This document shows, piece by piece, positions 50,507-59,457 of a DNA stretch of 64,000 nucleotides. Below the pieces are notes generated by a model. It worked only from the letters and a program-made list of their open reading frames with translations. It searched no databases and was not told the origin of the DNA. The position numbers were made by a program, and so were the translations under genes. The DNA is from Congregibacter variabilis (GTDB lineage: Bacteria; Pseudomonadota; Gammaproteobacteria; Pseudomonadales; Halieaceae): the NCBI RefSeq assembly GCF_045689235.1, contig NZ_CP136864.1, forward strand, positions 3,534,001-3,598,000, in the 5' to 3' direction. How positions within the stretch are numbered: the stretch's first letter is position 1; each line of letters opens with the position of its first letter.

Positions 50507-51129
50507 CTATGAAGCTTTGGCATTGTGCGGGCGCGCGGTCTCTGCGCGCGGTTTGGGCCTTGGAGGAGCTGGGGCTCGACTATGAATTGGTGATGTTGCC
50601 CTTTCCGCCACGGGTTTTTCAGCGCGAATATTTAGAGATTAATGCGCTGGGTACGATCCCGTACTTTGTCGACGGTGATGTGGAGATGACCGAGTCCTGT
50701 GCCATCCCACACTATCTGGCGACCCGCCCGGGCTGCGAGCACCTCGCCGTGCCGCCCGAGCATCCCGCCTACGGAGATCTGCTTAACTGGACCTATCACG
50801 CGGATGCCACGTTGACGTTCCCTCAAACCATCGTGCTGCGCTACACCGTTCTCGAACCGACTCCAGAGAAAAAGCCCGTTGCCGACGATTATGCCAAGTG
50901 GTTCATCGCTCGTTTGCGCCGATTGGATGCGCATCTGGAAAACAACGATTACCTTGTGGATGGACGATTCACCATCGCCGATATCTGCGTGGGCTACGCT
51001 TTGTATTTTGCTCGAACGCTTAAACTTGATGAGCGATTCAAACCCCAGACTTCGGCTTATCTGGATCGTCTTATGGCCCGCGAGGCATTTATTCGTGCCG
51101 ATGCAGCGGGTCGGGATTCTATCGACTGA
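50503..51129 (+). CDS. glutathione S-transferase-like protein
   Basis: A 208-residue GST-fold protein: thioredoxin-like N-terminus (MKLWHCAGARSLRAVWALEELGL, EINALGTIPYFVDGD, TESCAIPHYLA) and a helical C-terminus with FTIADICVGYAL. ATG 50503 overlaps the preceding stop (ATGA); M3 at 50509 is the alternative. It lies between two acyl-CoA dehydrogenase genes. A role in that pathway, perhaps conjugating a reactive enoyl-CoA or cofactor, is speculation. Confidence 0.85.
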   Translation: MTMKLWHCAGARSLRAVWALEELGLDYELVMLPFPPRVFQREYLEINALGTIPYFVDGDVEMTESCAIPHYLATRPGCEHLAVPPEHPAYGDLLNWTYHADATLTFPQTIVLRYTVLEPTPEKKPVADDYAKWFIARLRRLDAHLENNDYLVDGRFTIADICVGYALYFARTLKLDERFKPQTSAYLDRLMAREAFIRADAAGRDSID

Positions 51130-51176
51130 GCCCAGTCTCAATTTAATTTTGTCTCAACAACTATGGAACCTTCGTC

Positions 51177-52379
51177 ATGAACGCTGCAGTTAAAGAATTA
51201 GAAGAATTTCGTCGTGAGGTGGCAAGTTGGCTCGAGGCCAATAAACCCGGTGATCCCGGTTTTTTGTTACCGCAAACCTTTATGGAAGTAGGCTCGGAGC
51301 AACAGCTGGATTTTCTTCGCGAGTGGCAGCACAAGGTTTGGTCTGCGGGATACCTGGGGATGGCCTGGGCAAAAGAACATGGTGGTCAGGGTGTCGATGC
51401 GGTTTATCAGTCGGTGGTTGACCAGGAAATGCGCCGCCAGGCGGTGCCGATCTGCTTTAACGTTATCGGTCTTGGCTGGGCGGGCCCCTTGATCAACGAC
51501 ATCGGCACCGAAGAAGAAAAACAGCGGTACCTAAAGGGTATTTTGAGCGCTGAGGACATTTGGTGTCAGGGTTTTTCGGAGCCCGATCATGGCTCGGATC
51601 TGGGTAATGCCCGCACCCGTGCCGAACGCGATGGCGATGAGTACGTCATTAATGGCAGCAAAATCTGGACGACCATGGGGAACTACGCCAAGTACATGAT
51701 TTTGTTGGCGCGCAGTAATCCTGAGGCAGAGCGTAAATACGACGGCCTGTCCTTTTTTCTGGCTCCTATGACGGTAACGGGTGTTGAGACGCGACCTATC
51801 CGAAAGCTCACGGGCGAGTACGGCTTTACTGAGACCTTCTTTACCGATGCCCGCATTCCTGCCGACTGTCTGATGGGCGCCGAAGGTGAGGGCTGGAAAA
51901 TCGCGATGAAAACCCTGCAGTACGAGCGTGGAGCAGAGGCCGGGGCAGCCGGGGGGCTCGCATTTGTTCGCATCGTGATCGATGACCTGGTGAATCAATT
52001 ACGCGATGTTAAGCGTGATGGGCGCCCGGTCCTTGATGATCCACTAATGCGCGACCAGTTGGTTTCTTTGATCATGGAGGAGAAAGCGATTGCGCTGGGA
52101 GATCGGCGCTCAGGTATCTCTGCGCTGACCAGTGATTATCCAATGTCACTTCCTTTATCTAACAAGTTGCGCTGGACCGAGTACGCCCGGCGCATGCGCC
52201 AGTTTGCGATCAACGCCCAGGGCGCCGATGGGGCTTTGTTTGTTGGGGATGACCGCGCTCGGGAAGGCGGTTTCTGGCAGCGCGCGTATCTGAATAGTTT
52301 CTCCGCCACCATTGGCGGAGGTACCAGCCAGGTACAAGCCAACATTATTGCCGAGCACGTGCTCGGCCTGCCGAAGTAA
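51177..52379 (+). CDS. acyl-CoA dehydrogenase family protein
   Basis: A 400-residue acyl-CoA dehydrogenase with WAGPLINDIGTEEEKQRYLKG, WCQGFSEPDHGSDLGNARTRA and YVINGSKIWTTMGNYA, the flavin- and substrate-binding segments of the CaiA/FadE-like branch. ARTRAERDGDEY is typical. It lies 47 nt after the GST gene. It could pair with the next gene product as an alpha/beta complex, as seen for heteromeric ACADs of steroid and aryl-acid degradation. Confidence 0.88.
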   Translation: MNAAVKELEEFRREVASWLEANKPGDPGFLLPQTFMEVGSEQQLDFLREWQHKVWSAGYLGMAWAKEHGGQGVDAVYQSVVDQEMRRQAVPICFNVIGLGWAGPLINDIGTEEEKQRYLKGILSAEDIWCQGFSEPDHGSDLGNARTRAERDGDEYVINGSKIWTTMGNYAKYMILLARSNPEAERKYDGLSFFLAPMTVTGVETRPIRKLTGEYGFTETFFTDARIPADCLMGAEGEGWKIAMKTLQYERGAEAGAAGGLAFVRIVIDDLVNQLRDVKRDGRPVLDDPLMRDQLVSLIMEEKAIALGDRRSGISALTSDYPMSLPLSNKLRWTEYARRMRQFAINAQGADGALFVGDDRAREGGFWQRAYLNSFSATIGGGTSQVQANIIAEHVLGLPK

Positions 52380-52389
52380 GGGGCGCGTT

Positions 52390-53508
52390 ATGTCAGTGAT
52401 CGGGAATACAGCAATGCGTTTTGACGAAGAGCAAAGCATGCTTCTGGACTATGCACGGAGCTTTTGTGCCGACCGCGGTGGTTTGAATGCTGCGCGGGAG
52501 CACTTGGAATCACCTCTGGAGTATAGCCCCCAGGTATGGGAAGAGATGGTCGCGATGGGCTGGACGGGAATAGGCTTGCCCGAAGAAATCGGTGGCTCAG
52601 GTCTTGGAATCGGTGCCGCTGTACCGGTTGCCGAGAGTTTGGGTAAGGCGCTTATGGGTACGCCTCTTATATCAACGCTGCTTACAGCACAGCTGCTGCT
52701 TCGCGCCGACGCTAGCGCGGCCGCTGATGTGCTTGCGGGTATCGCCGCAGGTGATGCTGCCTGCGTTGCCGAGCTTGAGTCTGAGGACTGGAACGGACCG
52801 TCTGGGTGCTTTGTTGATGATGCAGGACTTTTGCAGGGTCGAAAACAGATGGTGATGGATGCCCAGAGCGCGCGCTGGATTGCGGTGCTCATCACCTTTG
52901 AGGATGCAAGTGCGATAGCGGTGGTAGATGCCAGAGACCTTGGTGCGCAAGCGATTAGTCCAAGAGTGCTCATCGACAATACGCACAGAGCCGCCGATGT
53001 GGGATTTGTGAATGTGCAGCCTGTTTTGCTGGTGTCTGGCGAGTCTGTGTCATCGGCGCTTCGGGATTACCGCCTTCTGGGTGCACTGTTGGTGGCCGCC
53101 GAAAGCACAGGTGCTACCGCTGCCTGTCTGGATGTGACCGTTGAGTATCTTAAGACCAGAAAGCAGTTTGGAAAGCTCATTGGCTCATATCAGGCCTTAA
53201 AGCATCCCAGTGTCGAGATTCTTACAATGATGGATTCGGCGCGCTCATTTATTTACCACGCGAGTTCTCTGATCACCGATGAGGCGCTCGCCAAGGATCA
53301 GGAGATCGCTTGCCGGATGGCCAAAGCGCAGGCCACCGAGGCGCTGAAGTTCGCCGGCGACCGTGCGGTGCAATTTCATGGAGGTATGGGCTTTACCTGG
53401 GACTGTGATGCGCAACTGTTTATCCGCAGGGCTCAGTGGGCGCAGCAGCAGTTTGGCGACGCCCAGCATCACCGTCAGCGCTTAGCGGCTTTGCTGATCG
53501 ACGACTAG
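52390..53508 (+). CDS. acyl-CoA dehydrogenase family protein (small subunit-like)
   Basis: A 372-residue paralogue with a shorter N-terminus: MSVIGNTAMRFDEEQSMLL, IGLPEEIGGSGLGIGAAV, YLKTRKQFGKLIGSYQALKH and AVQFHGGMGFTWDCDAQLFIRRAQW. The HGGMGFTWDCD segment is typical of the FadE28/FadE-like subunit without a clear catalytic glutamate. ATG 52390 follows AAGGGG by 6 nt; an upstream in-frame start at 52312 overlaps the previous gene and is not used. Probable partner of the previous gene. Confidence 0.85.
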   Translation: MSVIGNTAMRFDEEQSMLLDYARSFCADRGGLNAAREHLESPLEYSPQVWEEMVAMGWTGIGLPEEIGGSGLGIGAAVPVAESLGKALMGTPLISTLLTAQLLLRADASAAADVLAGIAAGDAACVAELESEDWNGPSGCFVDDAGLLQGRKQMVMDAQSARWIAVLITFEDASAIAVVDARDLGAQAISPRVLIDNTHRAADVGFVNVQPVLLVSGESVSSALRDYRLLGALLVAAESTGATAACLDVTVEYLKTRKQFGKLIGSYQALKHPSVEILTMMDSARSFIYHASSLITDEALAKDQEIACRMAKAQATEALKFAGDRAVQFHGGMGFTWDCDAQLFIRRAQWAQQQFGDAQHHRQRLAALLIDD

Positions 53509-53529
53509 TTCATATTATGGACAGTTAGC

Positions 53530-53553
53530 AGCCCGCTGAATCCCAAGCGGGCT
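53530..53553 (+). terminator. hairpin after the acyl-CoA dehydrogenase operon
   Basis: AGCCCGCT-GAATCCCA-AGCGGGCT forms a perfect 8-bp stem. Only ATATTG follows, so it may be an incomplete terminator or an mRNA end-stabilising hairpin. Confidence 0.45.
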
Positions 53554-53572
53554 ATATTGCGTAACAAGCCTT

Positions 53573-54940
53573 ATGACTAAACGATCTTCAATACGCCGGG
53601 GCAGCTTCGGTCGAGGGCTTGCCGTGTCTCTGGCAGGAATCCGTGCAGGCGGAGCGTTCGCAATAGGTTCTGCCGTGGGGCGCCTGCGCGGTGACGACAG
53701 CGGTAATAGTGAGTTGATGCGCCGGGAGGCTCGCCGGTTCACGGCAGAGCTTGGCAGGCTCAAGGGCACTTACGTCAAGATAGGTCAGATGATGGCCTTG
53801 CTTGGTGAGCATTTTCTCCCCGAGCCGCTGACAGATGCTCTTCATGACCTTGACTCTCAAACGCATCCTCTACCCTGGGCAGAGCTTGAACCTTCTGTTC
53901 GGGACAGTCTCGGGGCGCGTTATCGCGAGCTTCAGATAGACACCGAGCCGCTGGCGGCGGCCTCTTTGGCGCAGGTGCATCACGCCACCCGGCTAAGTGA
54001 TGGCTACGAGTTGGTGCTAAAGGTGCAATACCCCGGACTGGCCGCGGTGATCGATGACGACTTCGATGCGGTTGTTCGTATGTTGCTTTTAACGCGGTGG
54101 ATCAAAGCAGGACGCGAGATCGATGCCTGGTTTGAGGATATGCGTGAGCAGCTGCACCACGAGATCGATTACCTGCGTGAAAAAAATATGACCCGGGAGG
54201 CTCGCAAGCGATTCGCCGCCAGTGATTGCTATCACGTACCAGAGGTCGTAGATGATTTTTGCAGCGACAGCATTCTGGCGCTGGAGTATGTCCACGGGCA
54301 CCGGGTCACCCAGCCAGAGGTCGCCGCCTTATCGCAGAGCCGTCGCAATGCCCTCGGGCAGGCCATGCTGGAGCTGTTCTTTATTGAGCTCTATGAATGG
54401 GGCGTGCTGCAGACAGATCCAAATTTCGGTAACTATCTCATTCACAGCGAAGCTACTGTCGATCGTTTGGTGCTTTTGGACTTTGGGTCAACTTTGGCTT
54501 GTGATGACGATTTTCGCCGCCACTTCGGAGACGCCATCGCAGCGGGCCAGACCGGGGACCGTGAATTGTTGGCCGACAGCCTCGTGGGTTTGGGTTGCCT
54601 CAAGGCTGATGCCACAGAGTTTGCTCGCGAAAGCTTCTGCGAGTTTTGCGAAATGTTGTTAGAGCCCCTGGCAAACCCGGAGAATCTGCCGGCTGAGTAC
54701 CTCAATGCAAAGGGCCAGTACTGCTGGGGGCGATCGCGTCTTATGCAGCGGGTGGGTAAGCACGCTGCGAGTTCGGCGGCCACGCGACATTTTGCGACGC
54801 CGTCCAGGGACTTTGCGCTCATCGTGCGTAAGCTTACCGGCGTGTTCACTTTTATCACCGTCCTCAATGCTGAGTTTAATGGCCATGAGATAGCGCATCG
54901 TTACATCGATGGATGGATTGGCGGTGGGAGTGAGCAATGA
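53573..54940 (+). CDS. ABC1/AarF-family atypical kinase 1
   Basis: A 455-residue UbiB/ABC1-type protein. It has TYVKIGQMMALLG (KxGQ motif), AAASLAQVHHA (Ala-rich nucleotide loop), LVLKVQYPG (lysine), HHEIDYLREKNM (ExD), QTDPNFGNYLI and LLDFGST (DFG-like). Family members such as UbiB and Coq8 are ATP-dependent factors in ubiquinone biosynthesis or lipid metabolism. No C-terminal membrane segment is obvious. Its stop overlaps the next gene by 4 nt. Confidence 0.9.
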   Translation: MTKRSSIRRGSFGRGLAVSLAGIRAGGAFAIGSAVGRLRGDDSGNSELMRREARRFTAELGRLKGTYVKIGQMMALLGEHFLPEPLTDALHDLDSQTHPLPWAELEPSVRDSLGARYRELQIDTEPLAAASLAQVHHATRLSDGYELVLKVQYPGLAAVIDDDFDAVVRMLLLTRWIKAGREIDAWFEDMREQLHHEIDYLREKNMTREARKRFAASDCYHVPEVVDDFCSDSILALEYVHGHRVTQPEVAALSQSRRNALGQAMLELFFIELYEWGVLQTDPNFGNYLIHSEATVDRLVLLDFGSTLACDDDFRRHFGDAIAAGQTGDRELLADSLVGLGCLKADATEFARESFCEFCEMLLEPLANPENLPAEYLNAKGQYCWGRSRLMQRVGKHAASSAATRHFATPSRDFALIVRKLTGVFTFITVLNAEFNGHEIAHRYIDGWIGGGSEQ

Positions 54941-56265
54941 CAGATTCACCAGACAAGCCGCGCTCTAAAGGAAAAGCCGTGCCGACAAGCCGCACGGGAC
55001 GATTTGCAAAAGTGGCCCGTCTTGCAGGTGGCGTTGCCGGAGGCATGTTGGCTGAGGGCGCACGGCAGTTACGCGCAGGAAATCGCCCAAGCCGACGCGA
55101 TCTGCTTTTGACGCCGGGCAATGCCAGGAGAGTGACCAAGCAGCTTTCGGAGATGCGTGGAGCCGCTATGAAGCTGGGTCAGATTCTGTCCATGGATTCT
55201 GGCGAGCTGCTGCCCAAGGAGCTGACGGATATTCTCGCTAGTTTGCGTTCCGAGGGAACGAGTATGCCCGAGTCTCAGCTCGAGGAAGCGATGGTTGAAG
55301 CTTATGGCGCAGATTGGGAGAGCGAGTTCCATCTGTTTGATCGTTATCCCATCGCAGCGGCATCTATCGGGCAGGTGCACCGTGCTGTGGACCATGATGG
55401 CCGAGAGCTGGCGCTGAAGATTCAGTACCCCGGGGTTGGAAAGAGCATTGCGAGTGACGTCGACAATATCGCGACTGTGTTGCGTATTTCTGGCTTGTTG
55501 CCTGAGCAGGCAGATATTCAGCCACTGCTGGATGACGCCAAGCGCCAGTTAGAGGACGAAGCCAACTATCTCAAAGAAGCGAAGTTCTTGCAGCGTTTCA
55601 ACGAGGTTTTGGGGCAGGATGAGCGATTCATTCTTCCCGAATTGGTGCCGGATCTTACGCGCAAAAACGTCCTTGCTATGACTTACGTCGCCGGTGGCCC
55701 CATAGAAGCTATCGCCAGGCGCTCGCAGGAAGAGCGTGATCGTGTGGTTTCTGCGCTTGTGGAGCTACTGCTCACCGAACTCTTTGAGTTGCGAATGGTC
55801 CAGACCGATCCAAACTTTGCCAATTACCAGTATCGCTGGTCTACCGGAGAAATCGTTCTTCTGGACTTTGGTGCTACCCGGGATTTTAAGGCGCGTTTTG
55901 TGAATAACTATCGCAAGCTTGCGGTGGCTGCAGTGCACGGCGATCGCGAAGCTATGACGGTGGCGGCAGAAAAAGTCGGCTACTCCATGGGGGATGAAGA
56001 CTCTCACTATCGCGAATTGGTGCTGGAGCTTTTGCTTTTAGCGCTGGAGCCACTGCGTGAGGACCGGCTTTATGATTTCGGTACTTCCACTATGCCTGAG
56101 CGTCTGTCGACGTTGGGTAAAAAGGCTACGGAATATGCGGATTTTTGGCACGCTCCACCCACGGACGTTGTGTATTTTCATCGCAAGCTTGGCGGAATAT
56201 TTATGCTCGCGGCAAAGATGAATGCCCGAGTTAATGTCAACGCACTGATGCAGCGCTGGCTATGA
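54937..56265 (+). CDS. ABC1/AarF-family atypical kinase 2
   Basis: A 442-residue paralogue of the preceding kinase: MKLGQILSMDSGELLPKEL, AAASIGQVHRAVDHDG, ALKIQYPG, LEDEANYLKEA, QTDPNFANYQY and LLDFGAT. Tandem ABC1 kinases with different surroundings could act as a pair on one substrate. It overlaps both kinase 1 and the photolyase gene by 4 nt (ATGA), so all three are probably translated together. Confidence 0.9.
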   Translation: MTDSPDKPRSKGKAVPTSRTGRFAKVARLAGGVAGGMLAEGARQLRAGNRPSRRDLLLTPGNARRVTKQLSEMRGAAMKLGQILSMDSGELLPKELTDILASLRSEGTSMPESQLEEAMVEAYGADWESEFHLFDRYPIAAASIGQVHRAVDHDGRELALKIQYPGVGKSIASDVDNIATVLRISGLLPEQADIQPLLDDAKRQLEDEANYLKEAKFLQRFNEVLGQDERFILPELVPDLTRKNVLAMTYVAGGPIEAIARRSQEERDRVVSALVELLLTELFELRMVQTDPNFANYQYRWSTGEIVLLDFGATRDFKARFVNNYRKLAVAAVHGDREAMTVAAEKVGYSMGDEDSHYRELVLELLLLALEPLREDRLYDFGTSTMPERLSTLGKKATEYADFWHAPPTDVVYFHRKLGGIFMLAAKMNARVNVNALMQRWL

Positions 56266-57791
56266 GTACTCCTACGCTTCGCCTGATTTTGGGCGATCAG
56301 CTGTCGCTGGCAAACCCGGTGCTTGCGAGCGCCGATGCCAAACGTGATTGGATTTTGCTCGCAGAGGTCGCCGAGGAGGCGAGCTATGTTCCCCACAATC
56401 GGCACAAAATCGTACTGATCTTTAGTGCGATGCGTCACTTTGCTGCCAAGCTAAGAGAGCAGGGCTTTAAGGTTATTTACCGCAGCTTCGATGAGGCTGT
56501 GCCCTCGCTCTATGCGGCGGTCGAAGAGGGCCTGAAAGAGTCTGCGGCCGAAGCTGTGCTGGCTACCGCTCCCGGTGAGCATCGGCTCCTCGTTGAAATG
56601 CAAAGCTGGGAATCAAAGTTTGCTGTGCCCGTGCTCATTCAAGAGGACGATAGATTCTTGGCATCTCGGGATTACTTTGAGTCCTGGGCAAGCGGCCGAA
56701 AACAGTTTCGTATGGAGTATTTCTATCGGGAGATGCGCCGAAAATATGGCCTGCTCTTGGATAAAGACGGCGAGCCCGAGGGAGGTAAGTGGAACTACGA
56801 CGCGGACAATCGCGGCGGCTGGCGTGGGCAGGTAGAGGTGCCTGATAGACCGATGGTGGCTCTGGATGAAATCACCCAAGACGTCATCGCGCTGGTCAAT
56901 CAGTCTTTTGCCAGTAATCCCGGAGACCTGAGTCAGTTTCGTATGGCGGTGACCTCGGAGGATGCGCAAGCGCAGTTCGACTGGTTTTGTGCGCATGCGC
57001 TAGAAAACTTTGGGAACTACCAGGATGCGCTTGCAGAAGAGTCGCCGTGGATGTTCCATGGCTTGATTTCCATGTATCTCAATATCGGTCTTCTGGAGCC
57101 TTTGCCTGTTTGCCAGCAGGTCGAGAGTGCCTGGCGAGAGGGGAACTGCTCTTTGGCGGCGGCCGAGGGTTTCATCCGGCAAGTTTTGGGGTGGCGCGAG
57201 TATGTGCGGGGAATCTATTGGCACGCAATGCCAGAGTATGCTCAGCGAAACACCTTTGATGCCAAGCGCAAGCTGCCGCAGTGGTTCTGGAGCGGAGATA
57301 CCGATATGCGCTGCCTGTCTCAGGCATTGGGGCAAAGTTTAGAGCTTGGCTACGCGCATCATATTCAACGACTGATGGTGATTGGAAACTTTGCTTTGCT
57401 TGCCGGGCTGGATGTTGCCGAAGTCTGTGAGTGGTATCTGGCTGTTTATGTTGATGCTTTTGAGTGGGTGGAGTTGCCCAACACGCTAGGCATGGCCCTG
57501 CATGGTGATCAGGGCTTGATGGCGAGCAAGCCCTATGCAGCCTCGGGTAAGTACATTCAGCGACAGGGCAATCACTGTAAAGCTTGTCGCTATGATCCCA
57601 AGCAAACTACGGGAGAGGGAGCTTGTCCTTACAACAGCCTCTACTGGCACTTCATCGATAGACATCAGGACTATTTGACAAAGAATGCTCGTATGGGCCT
57701 GATTGTTGGTGGTTGGAAGAAGCGTGATGTCGCAGATCGCAAGGCTATCGTTGATTGGGGTGATCAGATTTTGGCTACCGTGCTGGATTAA
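56262..57791 (+). CDS. FeS-type bacterial photolyase/cryptochrome (PhrB-like)
   Basis: A 509-residue member of the FeS-BCP group, (6-4) photolyases with a 4Fe-4S cluster, FAD and a lumazine-type antenna. Diagnostic features: short N-terminus LRLILGDQLS, and cysteines in MRCLSQ plus HCKACRYDPKQTTGEGACPYN that would bind the cluster. It also has GWREYVRGIYW and SKPYAASGKYIQRQGNHC. Overlaps ABC1 kinase 2 by 4 nt and, at its 3' end, the convergent DUF2256 gene by 17 nt. Confidence 0.9.
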   Translation: MSTPTLRLILGDQLSLANPVLASADAKRDWILLAEVAEEASYVPHNRHKIVLIFSAMRHFAAKLREQGFKVIYRSFDEAVPSLYAAVEEGLKESAAEAVLATAPGEHRLLVEMQSWESKFAVPVLIQEDDRFLASRDYFESWASGRKQFRMEYFYREMRRKYGLLLDKDGEPEGGKWNYDADNRGGWRGQVEVPDRPMVALDEITQDVIALVNQSFASNPGDLSQFRMAVTSEDAQAQFDWFCAHALENFGNYQDALAEESPWMFHGLISMYLNIGLLEPLPVCQQVESAWREGNCSLAAAEGFIRQVLGWREYVRGIYWHAMPEYAQRNTFDAKRKLPQWFWSGDTDMRCLSQALGQSLELGYAHHIQRLMVIGNFALLAGLDVAEVCEWYLAVYVDAFEWVELPNTLGMALHGDQGLMASKPYAASGKYIQRQGNHCKACRYDPKQTTGEGACPYNSLYWHFIDRHQDYLTKNARMGLIVGGWKKRDVADRKAIVDWGDQILATVLD

Positions 57792-57981
57792 GCGTTCCTG
57801 CTTTCTGCCCGCGTTGGCCTGAACAGCGCCGGGAGCAATATACGATCTGCTCCCAGTTATTCTTCCAGCGAGCCCGCCAATGAAATGGCCGTTCGCAGAC
57901 CGGGCAGATTTTTTCGGGTTTTGGCTTGCGTGGCTGCACCCGACCTTTTGAAGGCGCTTTTGACGATCTACGGTGGCCCAT
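57775..57981 (-). CDS. DUF2256 small zinc-ribbon-like protein
   Basis: A 68-residue basic protein with CPVCERPFHWRARW and YCSRRCSGQ, the four-cysteine DUF2256 pattern. The family is small, often encoded beside cryptochrome/photolyase genes, and of unknown function. Its ATG shares bases with the CRY-DASH stop (TGATG), so it is translationally coupled to that gene. A nucleic-acid or metal-binding role is inference. Confidence 0.88.
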   Translation of the reverse strand: MGHRRSSKAPSKGRVQPRKPKPEKICPVCERPFHWRARWKNNWEQIVYCSRRCSGQRGQKAGTLNPAR

Positions 57982-59282
57982 CAGTTCGTGGGCGAGATCG
58001 GCCAGTCTGCCGCATCAGTGACGTACATGGGCTGTGCGGGTCGATCACCGTCCCACTTTTTGGTGAACACACCGTCCGGATCGTGCTGGGCTGTCTGCTT
58101 TTCGATGTTGAAGGCCCGTCCACCGCGAGGGTCCGCGCCAACGCCTGCAATGTACTGCCAGTTCCCGTAGTTGCTGCCTACGTCGTAGTCAATGAGATGT
58201 TTTTCAAAGAATGCAGCGCCGTAACGCCAATCGATGCCGAACTCATGGATGAGGCAGCTGGCTGTAATCTGACGTCCGCGATTGCTCATCCAACCGGTGG
58301 CTACGAGTTGATGCATCAGTGCATTGACCAATGCATGGTTGGTGTCCCCAGCGCACCAACGGGCGAAATTTCGAGGTTCAAAGGTGCACCGTGACACCGC
58401 GCCTTCTCGCCCGCCGTGGCGGAACAGCGCGACGCCGTCGCGAAGCGCCCGCCAAAAAAAGTACTCCCGCCATAGCAATTCAAAATACAGCCAGTAGGTG
58501 GATTCGTTCGATCCCTGAGCAGCTTCGTGCTCGCGCACGGCCGCCGCAACTTCCCGTGCAGAAATGCTGCCCATAGATAGCCAAGGGGATAGCGTGGAGC
58601 TCCCTTCCAGGGGGTCAAGGCAGTTTCGCGTTTCTTTGTACTGTCGAATAGCGCCGCTTTCGAGGAATTGTTTCAACCGCCGCTGCCCTGCGTGGCTGCC
58701 CCCCCGCAGTGGCAAGCCCAGCGGTGGTTTTGTGCGCGCGGCGGGTATGTGGTGGAACTGCACCGCAGGGGGCGCTGGTAGTTGCGGTAGATTGCGCGAA
58801 GGCTCCTCGGCGTTCAGTTGCTTCTCTACCTTGCGTCGAAAGGGCGAGAAGCTCTGGGGTAGTTCGGGACCAAGAGCCGCGATATCTTGTTCTTTGAACA
58901 GTGTATTGCCGTTATGCTCAAGCACCGGGATGTCCAGGCGTTCGCGAAGCACCCGAAGTGCTCGCGTCTCGTAACTCCCTGCACACTGGCTGGTATGCAG
59001 CGCGTCGATGCCGTAGTCCCGGACCAGGTCAGGGATAACAAGCTCTGGTGAGCCCTGGAGGACCAACAAATTTTGACCCAGGGGTTGCAGGTCTTTTGAC
59101 AGCTCAACGAGGCTCTCAGAGATAAAACGCTCGCGTTGCTCTCCAAGTCCCTGGGTGTTGCACCAGGGGCGTTGCTTTGGCCACAGATACACCAGCAGCA
59201 GCTCGTCTGCTGCGGACGCAGCGACAAGTCCCGGATGATCATGAAGTCGCAAATCATTGCGAAACCAGTAAATAGCGCGCAT
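57981..59282 (-). CDS. CRY-DASH-type cryptochrome/photolyase
   Basis: A 433-residue flavoprotein: MRAIYWFRNDLRLHDHPGL (photolyase N-domain) and the C-terminal TGWMSNRGRQITASCLIHEFGIDWRYGAAFFE. It also has DYDVGSNYGNWQYIAGVGADPRG and AFNIEKQTAQHDPDG, matching CRY-DASH, which repairs CPDs in single-stranded DNA and may sense blue light. ATG 59282 is used; a longer frame to 59327 lacks similarity. The longer upstream region is shared with the Old Yellow Enzyme gene. Confidence 0.9.
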   Translation of the reverse strand: MRAIYWFRNDLRLHDHPGLVAASAADELLLVYLWPKQRPWCNTQGLGEQRERFISESLVELSKDLQPLGQNLLVLQGSPELVIPDLVRDYGIDALHTSQCAGSYETRALRVLRERLDIPVLEHNGNTLFKEQDIAALGPELPQSFSPFRRKVEKQLNAEEPSRNLPQLPAPPAVQFHHIPAARTKPPLGLPLRGGSHAGQRRLKQFLESGAIRQYKETRNCLDPLEGSSTLSPWLSMGSISAREVAAAVREHEAAQGSNESTYWLYFELLWREYFFWRALRDGVALFRHGGREGAVSRCTFEPRNFARWCAGDTNHALVNALMHQLVATGWMSNRGRQITASCLIHEFGIDWRYGAAFFEKHLIDYDVGSNYGNWQYIAGVGADPRGGRAFNIEKQTAQHDPDGVFTKKWDGDRPAQPMYVTDAADWPISPTN

Positions 59283-59309
59283 AGCAGGCTCAAAGGTAAT
59301 GGTGCTGTA

Positions 59310-59322
59310 GATACGCAGTATC
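59310..59322. promoter_or_regulatory. 13-bp palindrome before the CRY-DASH gene
   Basis: GATAC-GCA-GTATC is a perfect 5-bp inverted repeat, 28 nt upstream of the CRY-DASH start in the 175-nt divergent gap with the OYE gene. It might be an operator. No regulator gene is adjacent. Confidence 0.3.
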
Positions 59323-59457
59323 GCCAAGGTCAGATGGCATTCTTTGTAGCGCTAAGCTAGGCTGCTTTGCCGCTACTAAGTCAGCGAATAATCATAGACT
59401 GAGGAACGGGTTTCAACTGTCCCTCTACATATTTTTTAACTTCATCAGGGAGATTTC

